Assembly (NCBI RefSeq): GCF_017876625.1
Contig: NZ_JAGIOH010000002.1
Coordinates: 1-61,053 of the forward strand
Direction: 5' to 3'
Length of the DNA stretch: 61,053 bases
Source: Streptomyces syringium
GTDB taxonomy: Bacteria > Actinomycetota > Actinomycetes > Streptomycetales > Streptomycetaceae
Both the position numbers and the translations under genes were made by a program. Shown here piece by piece: positions 8,925-15,958 of the stretch. The notes beneath the pieces were generated by a model. The model was given only the letters and a program-made list of their open reading frames with translations. It was not told where the DNA came from and made no database searches. Each line of letters opens with the position of its first letter. Within the stretch, counting starts at the first letter, position 1.

Positions 8925-9045
8925 CACCCCGTTGGCGGTGCTGCGGACGGGCGGGCTGCGCCGTGAGGTGCTGCCGCCCGGCGTGCTGAACGTGATCTCG
9001 GGCGACGCCGTCCTGGGCCCGGCGCTCGTCGCCCACCCGGGCGGC
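8925..9045 (+). pseudogene. Aldehyde dehydrogenase fragment
   Basis: A plus-strand stretch reads TPLAVLRTGGLRREVLPPG followed by VLNVISGDAVLGPALVAHPG. This matches the conserved ALDH segment between the NAD-binding strand and the catalytic region (T-P-L-x-x-L-x-x-x-x-L-x-x-E-x-x-P-P-G-V-L-N-V-I-S-G). Sequence on either side does not continue the family, so about 40 of 480 codons survive. It lies directly beside the hairpin and tRNA gene, which suggests a recombination junction. Confidence 0.5.
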
Positions 9046-9060
9046 CGCAGCCGCAAACGC

Positions 9061-9096
9061 GGCAGGGCCCGGATCCAGGTGGATCCGGGCCCTGCC
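9061..9096. terminator. Perfect 16-bp hairpin downstream of tRNA-fMet
   Basis: Positions 9061-9076 and 9081-9096 are perfect reverse complements (GGCAGGGCCCGGATCC and its partner) separated by a 4-base loop. The hairpin lies 8 bp beyond the 3' end of the tRNA and is the obvious terminator for that transcript. There is no T-tract, as is common in Streptomyces terminators. Being symmetric, it could act in both directions. Confidence 0.75.
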
Positions 9097-9103
9097 GAAG
9101 CAG

Positions 9104-9177
9104 TAGCGGGGACAGGATTTGAACCTGCGACCTCTGGGTTATGAGCCCAGCGAGCTACCGAGCTGCTCCACCCCGCG
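9104..9177 (-). tRNA. Initiator tRNA-fMet (anticodon CAT)
   Basis: The minus strand from 9177 reads CGCGGGGTGGAGCAGCTCGG and continues through anticodon stem-loop CTGGG-CTCATAA-CCCAG and T-arm GGTTCAAATCC to CCCCGCTA at 9104. C1 is unpaired with T72, and the anticodon stem carries three consecutive G-C pairs. Both are initiator hallmarks that separate it from elongator tRNA-Met. The CCA end is not encoded. It sits on the same strand as, and just downstream of, the tap-tpg genes. Confidence 0.93.
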
Positions 9178-9243
9178 TCGGTAGTCCCCACCGTACGCCA
9201 CTGCGACGGGCGTCGGTGACCACTTCCTGTCCGGGGGCTTGTT

Positions 9244-9819
9244 CTATGCGGCGAAGCCGATGTTGGTGACGTACTCGTACTGGCCCCACTGGCTTCCGAG
9301 GTCCGGGAGCACATCGGTGGTCCATGCGTCGTCCAGGCCCTGGTGGTCGCCGGCGGCCCAGGAGGTGACGATCTTGTCCCAGCGGCGTACGTTCATCGTC
9401 CGGTACTCCACCACCCGCTGCAGCGGGCGCGGCACTTGGGACTGGTTGAGGGGGTGGATCTCCACCCGCGTGCCGCGGCCGTCCCGGTTCAGGCGCTGGA
9501 GGAGGTGGCGGGCGACGTTCTGGCGGCGCACCATCCGGTAGGCCCGGTCGATGCGTTCCAGGTTGGCCTTCGACGGCCGGCGTTTGCCCTCCAGCCATGC
9601 CTTCAGCGTCCGGTCGGTCACCGTCAGCCCGGCGTCCTTGGCTGCCTGGCGGCTCTTGCCGGACTTCGTCAGGTAGTGCAGGCGTGCTATCAGGCCGCGT
9701 TTGGCGGTGACCGGGGTGGCGATGCCGCCTGCGAGTTCGTCGAGCTTGCGGGCGACGGCGGCGCTTCCCTTGATGCCGCGGGCGCCGAACTTCCCGAAGT
9801 CGAGGTTCTTCTCCGGCAC
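9244..9819 (-). CDS. tpg: Putative telomere terminal protein, Tpg-like
   Basis: The protein has 191 residues and starts at GTG 9819, overlapping the TAG of tap (TAGTG) with GGGAGG upstream. Its size, basic character and position directly after tap fit the terminal protein that is covalently bound to the 5' ends of Streptomyces linear replicons and primes end patching. A helix-turn-helix-like segment lies at about 45-80 (SGKSRQAAKDAGLTVTDRTL, then KAWLEGKRRP). The C-terminal half (RRWDKIVTSW, then LGSQWGQYEYVTNIGFAA) contains Tyr and Ser/Thr residues that could carry the DNA link; which one is used is not visible. The sequence does not look close to the classical S. coelicolor Tpg I remember, so it may be a divergent or plasmid-type terminal protein. 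The symbol rests mainly on gene order. Confidence 0.65.
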   Translation of the reverse strand: MPEKNLDFGKFGARGIKGSAAVARKLDELAGGIATPVTAKRGLIARLHYLTKSGKSRQAAKDAGLTVTDRTLKAWLEGKRRPSKANLERIDRAYRMVRRQNVARHLLQRLNRDGRGTRVEIHPLNQSQVPRPLQRVVEYRTMNVRRWDKIVTSWAAGDHQGLDDAWTTDVLPDLGSQWGQYEYVTNIGFAA

Positions 9820-11390
9820 TACTGCTGTCCCTCCCCTGCCGTCTCGGTGTGTTCGGTCGCGTCGGTTCCGGCGGTGTAGGTGTCCTTGACCTTGACTTCG
9901 GTAACGCCGCGGCCTTCGGGGAAGACACGGCGCCAGTCGCCGGTGATGTGGAGTTCGTCGGTGCCCATCGCGCGGACGACCATGAGGCCCTCGTCGTGGG
10001 CCTTGAGGGCCTTGAGCCAGAGGTTGGCGAAGGCCTGGCTGCGGATGATGTGCATCCAGTCGGGGCGGTAGAGCTCCCGGTTGTAGTTCGACTCCCCCAT
10101 CGTCGAGACGAACTTCGAGTACATCGCCTTCACGTACTCGAGTGTCACCTCGTCGTCCTGCTCGATCGCCGCGTCGCGGGCGTCCTTCAACGCGATGCGG
10201 AACTTCTCCAGCAGGTTCTCTGTGGCGCCGGAGGTGTAGGACTCGTGGATCTCCGGGGGGGCGCACAGCCCGTGCTTCGGGCCGGAGAGGCGCAGGAGGA
10301 GGCGCAGGGTGGGTTCGGTGACCCATAGCGGGCCGGGTTCGTCGCGGTTGCCGATCGGGTTGGGCAGGACCGCCTCGTGCTCCCACGCGGGTGGGGTGAT
10401 CAGGTACAGCCCGGCGCGGCGGCGGTCGTGGGCCAGGCCGGTGGAGTGCTCGAGCCGGCCGAGCGGGAGGTGGGTTTTGAGGGCGGAGAGGTAGGCGCCG
10501 TTGATGTCGAGCGCGGTCACCTCGTGCCGGCCCGGCGGCAGGTCGTGGCGGGTCCACTTGGGGCGGGCCTCCCAGATCTGGTCGGCGCCGCGGGAAGTCT
10601 GCTTCTTGAGGATGTCGGGGATCCAGGGGTGGGCGACGATGTCGTACCGGGCGCCCTTGCGGGTTTCGTCCAGCAAGCGCATCGCGTCCGGGATCGCCTT
10701 CTTCAGCAGTGCCGCGGTGGCCGCGTCGACGTCGCCGTGGTGCTCGGCGAGGGCGGCCTGGACCGCCTGGCCGATCAGGTCGACCGGGCCGGAGGGCTCC
10801 TGGAACGCGCGCCGGGCGGGCCCGGGGGGACGCTCGGACGGGCGCGTCGAGGGCTGCGCAGCCGGTGCGGTCTTGGGCCGTGCAGTTGTGCTGACGGGCT
10901 TCGCGGGTGCCGGGGCGGCGGGAGCCGTGGTCTGGCAGTCAGCCGGGTCGAGGTGCTGAGTGAAGCCTTCTACCCGGTGCTTGGCCGGCCGGCCGCACAG
11001 GACGCACGGCTGCGGCACGGCGAGGACCTCCACCTCGTCGCCGTCACCGCCTGCTGCGGGCTCGGTCGGGCTCCCGGGCGCGGCCTGTCCGGCCGGTTCG
11101 TCAGCGGGTACCTCCCCAGGTCCGGGAGCGGTTCCCGGTTCCGTCTCGGCGGTGAACTTCGCGGCCAAGCCGTCCAGCAGATACGCGTATTTGGTGCGGA
11201 GCTCGCCGACCGGGGCTCTGTCCTTCTCCCACCCTGCGACCGTGCTCGGGCTCACCCCGAGCGCCCGGGCGACCTGGGCCTTCGACAGGCGGGCCCGCTC
11301 CCGCAGCTCCCGTCGCTGCTCCGGCGCCGGGAGCCCGGCCTGGGGGCCGACGGCGGCGAGCAGCGAGTCGATGGCGTCGAAGTCACTCAC
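9819..11390 (-). CDS. tap: Telomere-associated protein Tap
   Basis: The protein has 523 residues and starts at GTG 11390. An N-terminal XRE-type helix-turn-helix (about 28-58, LSKAQVARALGVSPSTVAGW) should bind telomere DNA. A zinc-finger-like C129-x2-C132...H146-x5-C152 follows, then a Pro/Ala-rich linker (about 153-200). A conserved core occupies 215-505. Tap recruits the terminal protein to telomeres during linear-replicon replication, and the coupled downstream gene supports this call. The core carries three motifs in the order and spacing of family-B polymerase palm motifs: D295-I-N-G-A-Y300 (motif A-like), VKAMYSKF at 420-427 (motif B-like) and G476-T-D478-E-L-H-I-T-G (motif C-like). This is reported separately as a finding. 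It overlaps the upstream HTH gene by 8 bp. Confidence 0.85.
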   Translation of the reverse strand: MSDFDAIDSLLAAVGPQAGLPAPEQRRELRERARLSKAQVARALGVSPSTVAGWEKDRAPVGELRTKYAYLLDGLAAKFTAETEPGTAPGPGEVPADEPAGQAAPGSPTEPAAGGDGDEVEVLAVPQPCVLCGRPAKHRVEGFTQHLDPADCQTTAPAAPAPAKPVSTTARPKTAPAAQPSTRPSERPPGPARRAFQEPSGPVDLIGQAVQAALAEHHGDVDAATAALLKKAIPDAMRLLDETRKGARYDIVAHPWIPDILKKQTSRGADQIWEARPKWTRHDLPPGRHEVTALDINGAYLSALKTHLPLGRLEHSTGLAHDRRRAGLYLITPPAWEHEAVLPNPIGNRDEPGPLWVTEPTLRLLLRLSGPKHGLCAPPEIHESYTSGATENLLEKFRIALKDARDAAIEQDDEVTLEYVKAMYSKFVSTMGESNYNRELYRPDWMHIIRSQAFANLWLKALKAHDEGLMVVRAMGTDELHITGDWRRVFPEGRGVTEVKVKDTYTAGTDATEHTETAGEGQQ

Positions 11391-11697
11391 CGGACCGCCC
11401 CTTCCTGACGGTGGCGGCCGTGCGGTGCCGGGAAGCGGGCAGGGCTTCGCACGCCCGGGTCGGGCCCGCCAGCAGGTCCAGGGGGCCGATGCCGTAGTGC
11501 ACGGCCAGGGCGTCGACGTCGTCCAGGGTCCATGAGGCGGCGCCCGACTGGCGGCGTGAGATCTGGGTCTGCGTCAGGCCGAGCACCGAAGCGATTGCCC
11601 GCTGCGACTCTCCCGTCGCCTGCATCAACGCCGCAACCGTCAATCGAAGTGATTCCTCCAGGCTCAGTCCCATACTCCCCATCATACCGAAGCGCAA
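11383..11697 (-). CDS. XRE-family helix-turn-helix regulator upstream of tap
   Basis: The longest frame has 104 residues from TTG 11697; ATG 11673 is an equally good start. The HTH is clear (TGESQRAIASVLGLTQTQIS, then a recognition helix ending RRQSG), followed by SWTLDDVDALAVHYGIGPLDLL, typical of small cI/XRE regulators. The C-terminal tail is basic. The frame ends inside the start of tap, so xre-tap-tpg form one operon. The regulator probably controls telomere-gene expression or copy number. The upstream 11698-11785 is relatively AT-rich and probably holds its promoter. Confidence 0.8.
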   Translation of the reverse strand: MRFGMMGSMGLSLEESLRLTVAALMQATGESQRAIASVLGLTQTQISRRQSGAASWTLDDVDALAVHYGIGPLDLLAGPTRACEALPASRHRTAATVRKGRSGE

Positions 11698-11785
11698 TGT
11701 ACAGAGTGCATATTTGATGCGTTTTTGCGATCAGCAATGCATCTGCGGCTTCGGGGCGGCTCGGAGCGTCGACCGCAGTCTGCCG

Positions 11786-11816
11786 TTGACCTCAAGTGCG
11801 GTTGATCTTCTAGCGT
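11786..11816 (+). promoter_or_regulatory. MerR-type promoter ahead of the NmrA-like gene
   Basis: TTGACC (11786-11791) and TAGCGT (11811-11816) are separated by 19 bp, which is longer than a normal sigma-70 spacer and typical of MerR-family activated promoters. Inside the spacer ACCTCAA and TTGATCT form an imperfect inverted repeat around GTGCGG, like the ACCTCAA...TTGAGGT operators of MerR/SoxR-type regulators. The start codon of the oxidoreductase is 27 bp downstream. No merR gene is in the window. Confidence 0.45.
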
Positions 11817-11843
11817 CGTCGGGAACGAAAGGGAGTCGACGAT

Positions 11844-12674
11844 ATGACGACGTTGGTGACGGGTGCCACGGGGAACACCGGCCGGCATGTGGTGGCAGAG
11901 CTGGTCCGCCGAGGAGAGCGCGTTCGAGCGCTGACGCGCAATCCGGCCGCGGCCGCGGGGTTGTTCCCCGGCGAGGTGGAGTTGGCGGCCGGCACGCATA
12001 CGGCGCCGGAGGAACTGGACGCAGCCCTCGACGGCGTCAGCCGGTTGCACATCACGGTGACGGCCCGGCTCGCCGAGGTCGGGCCCGAGTTGGTGCGGCG
12101 GGCGGTCGGTGCCGGCGTGCGGCGGATCACCGTGGTGTGGGGTGGCTGGGTGGGGCCGGTCGAGCGGGCCGTGGCGGAGTCGGGGGTGCAGTGGACGCGC
12201 CTGGAACCGCAGGAGTTCATGTCCAACACCTTGACCTGGGTCGATTCGATTCGCACCGAGGGGATCGTGCGTGAGCCGTACGACCTTCCCAGCGCGCTGG
12301 TCCATGAGGCGGACATCGGGGCCGTGGCGGCGGTCGCGCTCCTCGACGACGGCCACGCGGGGCACGCGTACAACCTCACGGGGCCCCAACCGCTGACCCC
12401 GCGTGAACGGATCGCGATCCTGTCCCGGACGATACGCCGCGGCATCGATTTCGCTCCGATCACGCACGAACAGGCCGTCGACAGACTGATGGCCACCGGC
12501 GTGTCCCGGGCGGGCGCCGAGTACGTCGTCGGCTGGTACGCCGCTCCGGGCGATGACGCCACCACCGTCGTCGACACCGTCGAACAGGTGACGGGCCGCC
12601 CGCCGCGCACGTTCACACAGTGGGCGGCGGAGCACGCGGAACGTTTCCAGGTGCCCCGCGTACGGGCCGACTGA
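11844..12674 (+). CDS. NAD(P)H-binding oxidoreductase, NmrA-like atypical SDR
   Basis: The protein has 276 residues, starting at ATG 11844 after a GGGAG site. The N-terminal glycine motif TLVTGATGNTGRHVVAELVR and the RNP segment at the end of the second strand identify an atypical SDR of the NmrA/QOR2 group that binds NAD(P). QEFMSNTLTW and the HEADIGAVAAVALLDD block are usual in this family. Such proteins act as quinone or flavin reductases or as redox sensors; the substrate here is unknown. The gene stands alone behind a MerR-like promoter, so electrophile or redox induction is plausible. Confidence 0.85.
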   Translation: MTTLVTGATGNTGRHVVAELVRRGERVRALTRNPAAAAGLFPGEVELAAGTHTAPEELDAALDGVSRLHITVTARLAEVGPELVRRAVGAGVRRITVVWGGWVGPVERAVAESGVQWTRLEPQEFMSNTLTWVDSIRTEGIVREPYDLPSALVHEADIGAVAAVALLDDGHAGHAYNLTGPQPLTPRERIAILSRTIRRGIDFAPITHEQAVDRLMATGVSRAGAEYVVGWYAAPGDDATTVVDTVEQVTGRPPRTFTQWAAEHAERFQVPRVRAD

Positions 12675-12779
12675 GCGCGTGGCCCGCATCCCCTGCAGGT
12701 GCGAAGGGGGCGTGCGGGGCGGGGCGCGTTCCCGGCGCCCTTGTCGCCCGGGCCGCGCGATTCCGCCGCCGGCCCTCTG

Positions 12780-13691
12780 TCAGAGCTCGGACGGGCTCTT
12801 CGCGTCGACCCTCGGCAGGATCAGTACCCCGCAGGTGACCAGCACCGCTCCGATCCCCTCCGGGAGCAGCCACCAGCCGGTGCGTACGCGTTCGCCGTAC
12901 ACCAGCATGCCCAGGGCGAGGCTGACGAGGGCTTCGCCGAGGGTGAGGGCGGGCTGGGAGGCGATCAGCGGGCCGGATTCCATGGCGTTGGTGAGGAGGA
13001 AGAGGGCGCAGGCCCCGGTGGCCACGAAACCGTAGAACTGCCAGGCGGTGAAGAACGCTCCGGCGCCGTCGCGCTCGAAGACGTCGGTGGCGGCTGCCAT
13101 GAGGGTGGCGGTCAGGGCGTAGGCGATCGCCGAGGCGGAGCTGAACAGGGCCGCGCGGAGCGGGCCGCGCGGCCTCGGCAGGGCGCCCAGGACGCAGAGC
13201 GTCATGGCTCCTCCCGTGGTCAGCAGGGCCAGTGCCCACGTACCGGCCGGGACCGTGCTGTGGCCGCCGGACGGTGCGGCGGCGGCGAGCCCGAGGCCGA
13301 GGCCGGCGGCGACCATGGCGGACGCCGCCCATCCGGCCGCGGGCAGCCGGCGATGGGCGTAGGCGGAGGCGATGAGAAGGGTGAAGGGCAGTTCGGTCAC
13401 CAGGATGGGCTGCACCAGCGACAGCGAGCCCAGGTTGAGGGCCAGTGCCTGGCAGGCCGCGGCGCCGAGGATCACGGCGATGCCGCCGAGCCATGCCGGG
13501 CTGTGCAGCAGGTGCCGGATCAGCCGGACGCTGAAGGCGTCCCCGTGCGGCACGGTGCGGGCGCCCACGCGTTGCAGCACCGTGCCCGTGGCGTTGCCGA
13601 CGGCGGCCAGGAGGGCGAACAGCGCGGAGAGCGCGGCTGGCACGAGACGGGTTCCTCCGGTGGCGTGTCGTTCACTGGGGACGACGATCAC
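12780..13691 (-). CDS. EamA/DMT-superfamily membrane transporter
   Basis: The protein has 303 residues and about nine or ten hydrophobic segments alternating with short Arg-rich loops (ALSALFALLAAVGNATGTVL at the start, GGIAVILGAAACQALALNLG, LVQPILVTELPFTLLIASAY, a second half mirroring the first, and EGIGAVLVTCGVLILP at the end). The SLVQPILVTELPF box is characteristic of actinobacterial DMT/EamA proteins. It is predicted to export or import small metabolites; the substrate is unknown. It is a single gene whose stop is 105 bp from that of the convergent oxidoreductase gene. Confidence 0.85.
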   Translation of the reverse strand: MIVVPSERHATGGTRLVPAALSALFALLAAVGNATGTVLQRVGARTVPHGDAFSVRLIRHLLHSPAWLGGIAVILGAAACQALALNLGSLSLVQPILVTELPFTLLIASAYAHRRLPAAGWAASAMVAAGLGLGLAAAAPSGGHSTVPAGTWALALLTTGGAMTLCVLGALPRPRGPLRAALFSSASAIAYALTATLMAAATDVFERDGAGAFFTAWQFYGFVATGACALFLLTNAMESGPLIASQPALTLGEALVSLALGMLVYGERVRTGWWLLPEGIGAVLVTCGVLILPRVDAKSPSEL

Positions 13692-13799
13692 ACGGCCGGG
13701 CGTTCTCGCGGGCCAGGCGCGCGGAGTGGCCGTCTCTTCGCACGATGGGCCGGGCCGCGCTTGGGAACACTTACGGCCGCGCAGCGGCGTGGAAGGGGG

Positions 13800-14168
13800 T
13801 CAGCGCTCGCCGCGCTGGTCGGTAACGGCTGGTGCGGCGCCGCCGGACGTGCCGCTGCCCAGGCGCTGGAAGGGTGTCCATCCGGCGCTGCGTTCGGTGC
13901 CGGTCCCGTCCGGGCCGGGGGGCTTCCGGCCCGGGCCCCGGCGGATCGCGATCTCCACGGGTGAGTACGCGCCGTCGGCCCGCTCCAGTTCGTACGGCGC
14001 GGCCGGTACCAGCGGCGGCTGGGCCGATGTGGCCGGGTCGTGCGGGTCGCAGCCCGTCTCTCGCCACAGCAGCCGCGCGCGGTGCGCGGCCACGCGCGGT
14101 GCGACGGCGCCCTGGAGCTTGACGAAGCCGTCGCGGAGGAAGCGGGTTGCCCAGGTCGTGTCATCCAT
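13800..14168 (-). pseudogene. Collapsed phytanoyl-CoA dioxygenase-family gene
   Basis: Starting at ATG 14168 the frame reads MDDTTWATRFLRDGFVKLQG and RARLLWRETGCDPHDPAT, which is the N-terminus of streptomycete PhyH-family (Fe(II)/2-oxoglutarate) proteins. It jumps directly to AQPPLVPAAPYELERADGAY followed by SPVEIAIRRG, which resembles the C-terminus of the same proteins. About 180 residues between them are missing, including the HxD...H iron site. After the C-terminal segment the frame runs on into unrelated sequence to a stop at 13800. The protein would be inactive. This is the same kind of end-to-end collapse seen at 4405-4578. Confidence 0.6.
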
Positions 14169-14244
14169 GCCCCTCGTCGTGCGGCGGTACCGGTCCCGGC
14201 CACCCGGCATTCTCCGCACCGTTTTCGCCGGTGTTCACCGAGCC

Positions 14245-15243
14245 CTAGGGGCGGGGGGACGGCTTCGGCGCCTCCCAGGCGGGTCCGACGGAGAGGTAGG
14301 TGGTGCGGTGGAGGAGGTCCCCGGCCCGGAGCTTCTGCTTGCCCCACATCAGGCCGTCGTCCCGTGCCGTGTCCACGGACTCCAGCGCGTGGAATTCCCC
14401 GGTGTCGATGATCAGCCGCCGGTGCCAGGTGTCGGCGTCCAGGTCGACGGCCGTACCGGCGCGCCCGGTGCTGTCCTTGACCCGCTCCGTCACCCGCGCC
14501 CCGGGAATCCGGGTGAGGACCTGGAACAGCGCGGCCCGCAGGCGCGGTTCGGCGGGTGACTGGGAGAGCAGTTCCTCGACCCCGTCGAAGAGCCCCTCCG
14601 CGACCGACTCCCCGGTGGTCTTCCCGACGAGCCGGGCCCGCAGGGCCGCCGGGTCGGTGGGCAGTTCCTTGAGCTCGTCCCACATGACCGGATTTTTGCA
14701 GATCTTGTAGGGAATCCCTGCGATGTCCAAGGAGTAGTACTGGACCGGGCCGTCACCGGACTTCCCGCGTAGGTCGCTCCGGCTCCGCCATTCGGTCTGG
14801 TGCGTCTCGTCCGGCGGCCGGGTGCTGCTCCGGTTCCACTGGACGGTCCGCACCTTCCAGTACGGTGCCGTGCCGGTCCGCTCCGGCGCCGCCGTCCGCT
14901 CGGCCGCCGGGGAGTTCTGCGGGTCCCCGGAGCCCTGCCCGGGCTGGAACGCGGCGCCCAGCGCGATCGCCATGACCGCCGCCACCGAGACGAGCACGGG
15001 AAGGCGCCGCCACGTCCGCACCGGGACGACCGCGACCGCGGCCGCCGGTTCCCACGCGAGCTCGACGGCCGTCCCGTCCGGCCCGTCCTCCTGCGCCCGG
15101 CCGGCCGCCGACCGCACCGCGGCCAGCGCCGCGGCGACGGCGTCCGCCGAGGGCGGCGCGACCTTGCCCGCGGCCACCAGCCGTTTGGCACCGGGGAAGT
15201 CGAGGAAGTCCGTGCCGTCCGTGTTCCTGTCCTGCCCGGTCAT
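14245..15243 (-). CDS. CU044_5270 family membrane protein (putative anti-sigma/partner of the sigma factor)
   Basis: The protein has 332 residues, starting at ATG 15243, which overlaps the sigma gene stop (ATGA). A cytoplasmic N-terminus of about 80 residues (FPGAKRLVAAGKVAPPSADA) precedes one transmembrane helix (LPVLVSVAAVMAIALGAAF, about 82-100). The rest is an extracytoplasmic domain with YWKVRTVQWNRS, TTGESVAEGLFDGVEELLSQ and VTERVKDSTGRAGTAVDLD. This layout and these phrases are those of the CU044_5270 family, nearly always encoded next to an ECF sigma factor. It may sense envelope state and hold the sigma factor, but no classical zinc anti-sigma motif is present. Confidence 0.85.
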   Translation of the reverse strand: MTGQDRNTDGTDFLDFPGAKRLVAAGKVAPPSADAVAAALAAVRSAAGRAQEDGPDGTAVELAWEPAAAVAVVPVRTWRRLPVLVSVAAVMAIALGAAFQPGQGSGDPQNSPAAERTAAPERTGTAPYWKVRTVQWNRSSTRPPDETHQTEWRSRSDLRGKSGDGPVQYYSLDIAGIPYKICKNPVMWDELKELPTDPAALRARLVGKTTGESVAEGLFDGVEELLSQSPAEPRLRAALFQVLTRIPGARVTERVKDSTGRAGTAVDLDADTWHRRLIIDTGEFHALESVDTARDDGLMWGKQKLRAGDLLHRTTYLSVGPAWEAPKPSPRP

Positions 15244-15797
15244 ACGAGGTCTCCTGTCAGGGAAAGCGGGGCCAAGGGGCCGAGCGCCGCGCGCAGCCGG
15301 GTGCGCGCCCGGTGCAGCCGGGACCTGGCCGTGCCCGCGGGGATACCGACGACGGCCGCGGCCTCGGTGGGGCTGAGCTGCTCCCACGCGATCAGAAGCA
15401 GCAGCTCGCGCTCCACGGCCGGCAGCTCGGCCAGGGTCAGGCGGATCAGCGGCGCGACCGCCGCCGCGTCCAGTCTCCGGTCGACGGCGTGCCACGGGTC
15501 GCTGCTCGCCTCGCCGGCGAGCGCGGCGGCCGCGGGTCGTTCCTGGCCACGCCAGTGCGCGGCCAGCACGTTGCGGGCCACGCCGAAGAGCCACGCCCTG
15601 GCCGGCCCGCGGGCCGCGTCGTAGGTGCCGCGCGCCGCGTAGGCCTGCAGCCATGCCTCGGCCAGCAGGTCGTCCGCCGCGCCGGGCGCCCGGCGCGCGA
15701 AGTAGCCGTGCAGCGCCCGCGAGTGGCGCTCCACGAGCGGTTCAAAGGCCGACGCGTCGGTTGCCGAGCGCGCCAGCTGTTCCTCGTCCGTTGCCAC
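15240..15797 (-). CDS. ECF-type RNA polymerase sigma factor
   Basis: The protein has 185 residues. I chose GTG 15797 because GGGGAGG precedes it; the longer frame to 15938 is unsupported. Region 2 shows FEPLVERHSRALHGYFARRA and LLAEAWLQAYAARGTYD, with ARAWLFGVARNVLAAHWR as region 2.4. Region 4 shows LPAVERELLLLIAWEQLSPT and AGTARSRLHRARTRLR. It directs RNA polymerase to a small regulon, probably under control of the coupled CU044_5270 protein. The gene is divergent from the glycosyltransferase at 15959, with 161 bp between them. Confidence 0.9.
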   Translation of the reverse strand: MATDEEQLARSATDASAFEPLVERHSRALHGYFARRAPGAADDLLAEAWLQAYAARGTYDAARGPARAWLFGVARNVLAAHWRGQERPAAAALAGEASSDPWHAVDRRLDAAAVAPLIRLTLAELPAVERELLLLIAWEQLSPTEAAAVVGIPAGTARSRLHRARTRLRAALGPLAPLSLTGDLV

Positions 15798-15958
15798 GGA
15801 CCTCCCCTTCCACGGGCCGCGCCTTCCGCGGCCCCCTCCTCCTTCTTGTGTCCGTCCCGCGAAAGCGTTCGCGCCCCTCCGCGGCGCCCGCCGTATCGTC
15901 TGGCGATTTTCTGGACGGCGACGGTGACCGGGCGGCATACGCCGGGGAGAATCGCTTC

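Noticed and set aside
9061..9177. Attachment site of an integrative element at tRNA-fMet
   Set aside because: No integrase gene and no second copy of the tRNA 3' end are visible in the window, so only a possible junction is reported.
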